Source of the DNA: Bradyrhizobium neotropicale
GTDB taxonomy: Bacteria > Pseudomonadota > Alphaproteobacteria > Rhizobiales > Xanthobacteraceae
Direction of reading: 5' to 3'
Assembly (NCBI RefSeq): GCF_001641695.1
Contig: NZ_LSEF01000121.1
Span: 48,965-112,964 of the forward strand
DNA length: 64,000 nt
The notes beneath the pieces are model-generated. The model was not told where the DNA came from and searched no databases. It saw nothing but the letters and a program-made list of their open reading frames with translations. How positions within the stretch are numbered: the stretch's first letter is position 1; every line of letters starts with the position of its first letter. A program made the position numbers and the translations under genes. Positions 62,094 through 64,000 of this stretch are shown here, piece after piece.

Positions 62094-63071
62094 TCAGCCG
62101 ATCCGGACGACCATCTTTCCTAGAGCCGAGCGCGTCGTCATCGCCTTGAACGCTTCGTGGAATTCCTCGAACGCAAAGACCTTCCCGACGACAGGAACAA
62201 GCGTCTTCTCGCTCAACCAGGTAAACAGCTGGGCGATGACCTGATCTCGCACCTCCGGCTCACGACGACCAATCTGCGCCAGGTCGACGCCCAGCAGCGC
62301 CCCTCCCTTTAGAAGCGGCAGATTGAACCGCAACGCCGGAATCGTTCCGGAAGCAAAGCCGATCACCAGATGTCGTCCGTTCCAGGCGATCGAACGGAAC
62401 GCCTGTAGGCTCAGATCTCCCCCGACGGGATCGTAGATGACGTCCGCGCCCTGACCTCCGGTGAGCTCCTTGAGCTCGTCGCGCCAGCCTTCACCCGTGT
62501 AATCCAGGCCTGCATCTGCACCATGATTGATCGCAAATTTTCGCTTCTCCTCCGTCGAAGTCGCCGCGATGACGCGGGCGCCCAGCAACTTTCCAACCTG
62601 AACCGCGGCTATTCCGACGCCGCCGGCGGCTCCTAGAACCAGGAGTGTCTCGCCGCGCTGCAGCTTTCCCCGCGCGCTAAGCGCGTACAGCGCCGTCAGG
62701 TAGTTGGCAAAGAACGAGGCGCCGACCTCCGGCTCTATGCCCTTTGGCGTGACGAAAAGGTCCCCTGCCGGCACGCAAATATACTCGGCAAGGCCACCAT
62801 TTATGACCATCCCGATAACGGGCGTGCCGGGCGCGAAGTCCTTAACATCTGCGGCCGCCTCGTCGACGATGCCCGCAAACTCCGACCCGGGTGTAAACGG
62901 CAAAGGGTCCTTGGTCTGATACAGGCCCTGCACTTTCAAGCCGTCCACGAAGCCGACGGCGGCGGCCTGAATTCGGACGCGGACCATTCCCGCCGACAAT
63001 TCGGGCCTAGCAACTTCCTTGATAGGGATATTTCCGATGTTGTCGTAGTTTTCGACCAGAACTGCTTTCAT
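62094..63071 (-). CDS. NADPH:quinone oxidoreductase family protein (MDR superfamily)
   Basis: A 325-residue zinc-free medium-chain dehydrogenase. MKAVLVENYDNIGNIPIKEV starts it; TPGSEFAGIVDEAAADVKDF is the QOR catalytic-domain signature, and VLGAAGGVGIAAVQVGKLLG binds NADPH. Typical full-length. Start ATG 63069-63071 with AGAGGAT upstream; the longer frame is rejected. No Zn ligands are visible, so it is QOR-like. It forms a likely operon with the nitroreductase gene. The IS5-family element lies 76 bases upstream of its start, and may separate it from its original promoter. Confidence 0.92.
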   Translation of the reverse strand: MKAVLVENYDNIGNIPIKEVARPELSAGMVRVRIQAAAVGFVDGLKVQGLYQTKDPLPFTPGSEFAGIVDEAAADVKDFAPGTPVIGMVINGGLAEYICVPAGDLFVTPKGIEPEVGASFFANYLTALYALSARGKLQRGETLLVLGAAGGVGIAAVQVGKLLGARVIAATSTEEKRKFAINHGADAGLDYTGEGWRDELKELTGGQGADVIYDPVGGDLSLQAFRSIAWNGRHLVIGFASGTIPALRFNLPLLKGGALLGVDLAQIGRREPEVRDQVIAQLFTWLSEKTLVPVVGKVFAFEEFHEAFKAMTTRSALGKMVVRIG

Positions 63072-63146
63072 GACATCCTCTTGAGCCAGCGGCCGATCCG
63101 TATCGGCCATCGAGTTCATGCGATTGAGTTCAGAGAGCCCCGGACT

Positions 63147-64000
63147 CTAGGCGGTGTGGACTCTAAGGATTCCCTTTTGAGAGCAAATCAGATTCAAGGC
63201 TTCTTTTTGGGAGGCGGCCTTGGGTGTGATGGATCGTTTGGTGTTGAGCGACGCGGCCTGGGAGCGCATGGCGCCGCTGATCATAGGCCGGCCCGACCAG
63301 AAGGGTTCGACCGGGCGGGACAACCGGATGTTCGTGGAAGGTGTGCTCTGGATCGTGCGTACAGGCTCTCCCTGGCGCGACCTTCCGGAGGCGTTCGGAG
63401 ACTGGAACAGCGTATTCCGGCGCTTCAGTCGATGGAGCATCAAGGGTGTTTGGTGGCGGATCTTCGAGGCGATGTCTGATGATCCAGACTTCGAATATCT
63501 GATCGTCGATTCCACCATCGTCCGGGCGCATCAGCACGCCGCCGGGGCGAAAAAAGGGGGTCTGAAGATCAGGCGCTTGGCCGCTCGCGCGGCGGCCTGA
63601 GCACGAAGATACATATGGCCGTTCGCGGCTTGGGGTGTCCTGTACGGTTCACGCTCACCGCAGGCCAGAAGGGCGATGCACCACAGGCCGCCGCATTGAT
63701 CGAGGGACTGCCGGCCGAGGTCGTCATCGCCGATACAGCCTATGACGCCGATCATTTGCGCCAAGACATCGCCGCCAAAAAGGCGCTCGCCGTCATCCCC
63801 AACAACCCGTCACGCGCCCTCAAATATCCGCTCGACAAACATCTCTATGCCCAGCGCCATCTCGTGGAATGCTGCTTCTCCAAACTCAAGCAGTTCCGCC
63901 GCGTCGCTACCCGCTTCGAAAAGACCGCCCGAAATTACCGAGCCGTCGTCACTCTCGCTGCCATCGTCCTATGGATGCGATAAGTGTCCACACCGCCTAG
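63147..64000 (+). mobile_element. IS5-family insertion sequence (IS427-group type), full length
   Basis: Terminal repeats CTAGGCGGTGTGGAC (63147-63161) and its exact complement GTCCACACCGCCTAG (63986-64000) flank a two-frame transposase. The outermost CTAG or TA may be the target duplication, as in IS427-type elements that duplicate TA/CTAG. The element ends precisely at the window edge, so the right flank cannot be read. Length is about 850 bp. It appears intact and potentially active. Confidence 0.93.
63220..63983 (+). CDS. IS5-family transposase, made by -1 frameshift from two frames
   Basis: ORF A (63220-63600, 126 codons) starts near MDRLVLSDAAWERMAPLIIG and holds the first catalytic Asp in LIVDSTIVRAHQHAAG. 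ORF B (in the -1 frame, ending 63983) holds the second Asp in VIADTAYDADHLR and the Glu in YAQRHLVECCFSKLKQFRR. In the overlap a run of six A then five G (63550-63560) is a good -1 slippery site (A_AAA_AAG type); a shift there yields the normal joined sequence around GRSRGGLSTKIHMAVRG. All DDE residues are present, so the element may be active. TTG 63220, GTG 63226 or ATG 63229 are start options. Confidence 0.9.

Overview
The window reads as chromosomal DNA of a high-GC alphaproteobacterium, most likely Bradyrhizobium or a close relative in the Nitrobacteraceae. This is inferred from the protein sequences, the alphaproteobacterial order tRNA-Trp / secE-nusG-rplK-rplA / rplJ-rplL / rpoB, GcrA-like and dodecin genes, and several dispersed palindromic repeats of a kind I associate with Bradyrhizobium genomes. 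No database search was run.

Layout. (1) 1-8652, minus strand: transcription/translation block with rpoB (cut by the window edge), rplL, rplJ, a D-2-hydroxyacid dehydrogenase gene sitting inside the ribosomal-protein run, rplA, rplK, nusG, secE, then a small Imm-like membrane protein gene on the other strand and tRNA-Trp(CCA). (2) 8.8-25.5 kb: scattered metabolism. It holds a class C beta-lactamase-like hydrolase, two SDRs, a histidine phosphatase, an ArgE-like M20 deacylase, a GIY-YIG gene bracketed by long inverted repeats, an aminoglycoside-phosphotransferase-like protein, an acyl-CoA dehydrogenase with a divergent TetR regulator, RidA, BKACE, a CoA transferase, an MFS transporter, small proteins and a PQQ-type sugar dehydrogenase lipoprotein paired with a DUF2231 membrane protein. 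(3) 25.7-40.4 kb: a nearly complete type II secretion system. The order is GspN/C-like, then gmd and fcl (GDP-fucose synthesis), then gspM-L-K-J-I-H-G-F-E on minus, with gspD divergent on plus, a Sel1 protein, and a convergent prepilin peptidase. (4) 40.7-43.1 kb: an acyltransferase and a TetA-like MFS exporter. (5) 43.1-56.8 kb: two back-to-back carbohydrate/sugar-acid catabolic modules, one LacI-type on minus and one headed by IclR on plus. Each pairs a DHDPS/NAL-family lyase with a 2-hydroxyacid-oxidising flavoenzyme and a sugar or sugar-acid kinase. The plus module adds PdxA2 and an iron alcohol dehydrogenase, and each has a solute-binding protein without its permease. (6) 56.9-63.1 kb: TAXI-type binding protein, dodecin, a tiny acidic protein, a GcrA-like protein, a universal stress protein, small unknowns, decayed gene fragments, a nitroreductase and a quinone oxidoreductase. 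(7) 63147-64000: a full-length IS5-family element with two-frame transposase, ending exactly at the window edge.

The most interesting signals are a 17-bp motif (16/17 identical) in both divergent control regions of the type II secretion locus; a 54-bp inverted repeat pair (50/54 identical) that frames a GIY-YIG gene carrying an internal amber codon; the two mirrored sugar-acid modules; a textbook LacI operator lying inside a TTGACA-17-TACATG promoter; and the dehydrogenase gene embedded between rplA and rplJ.
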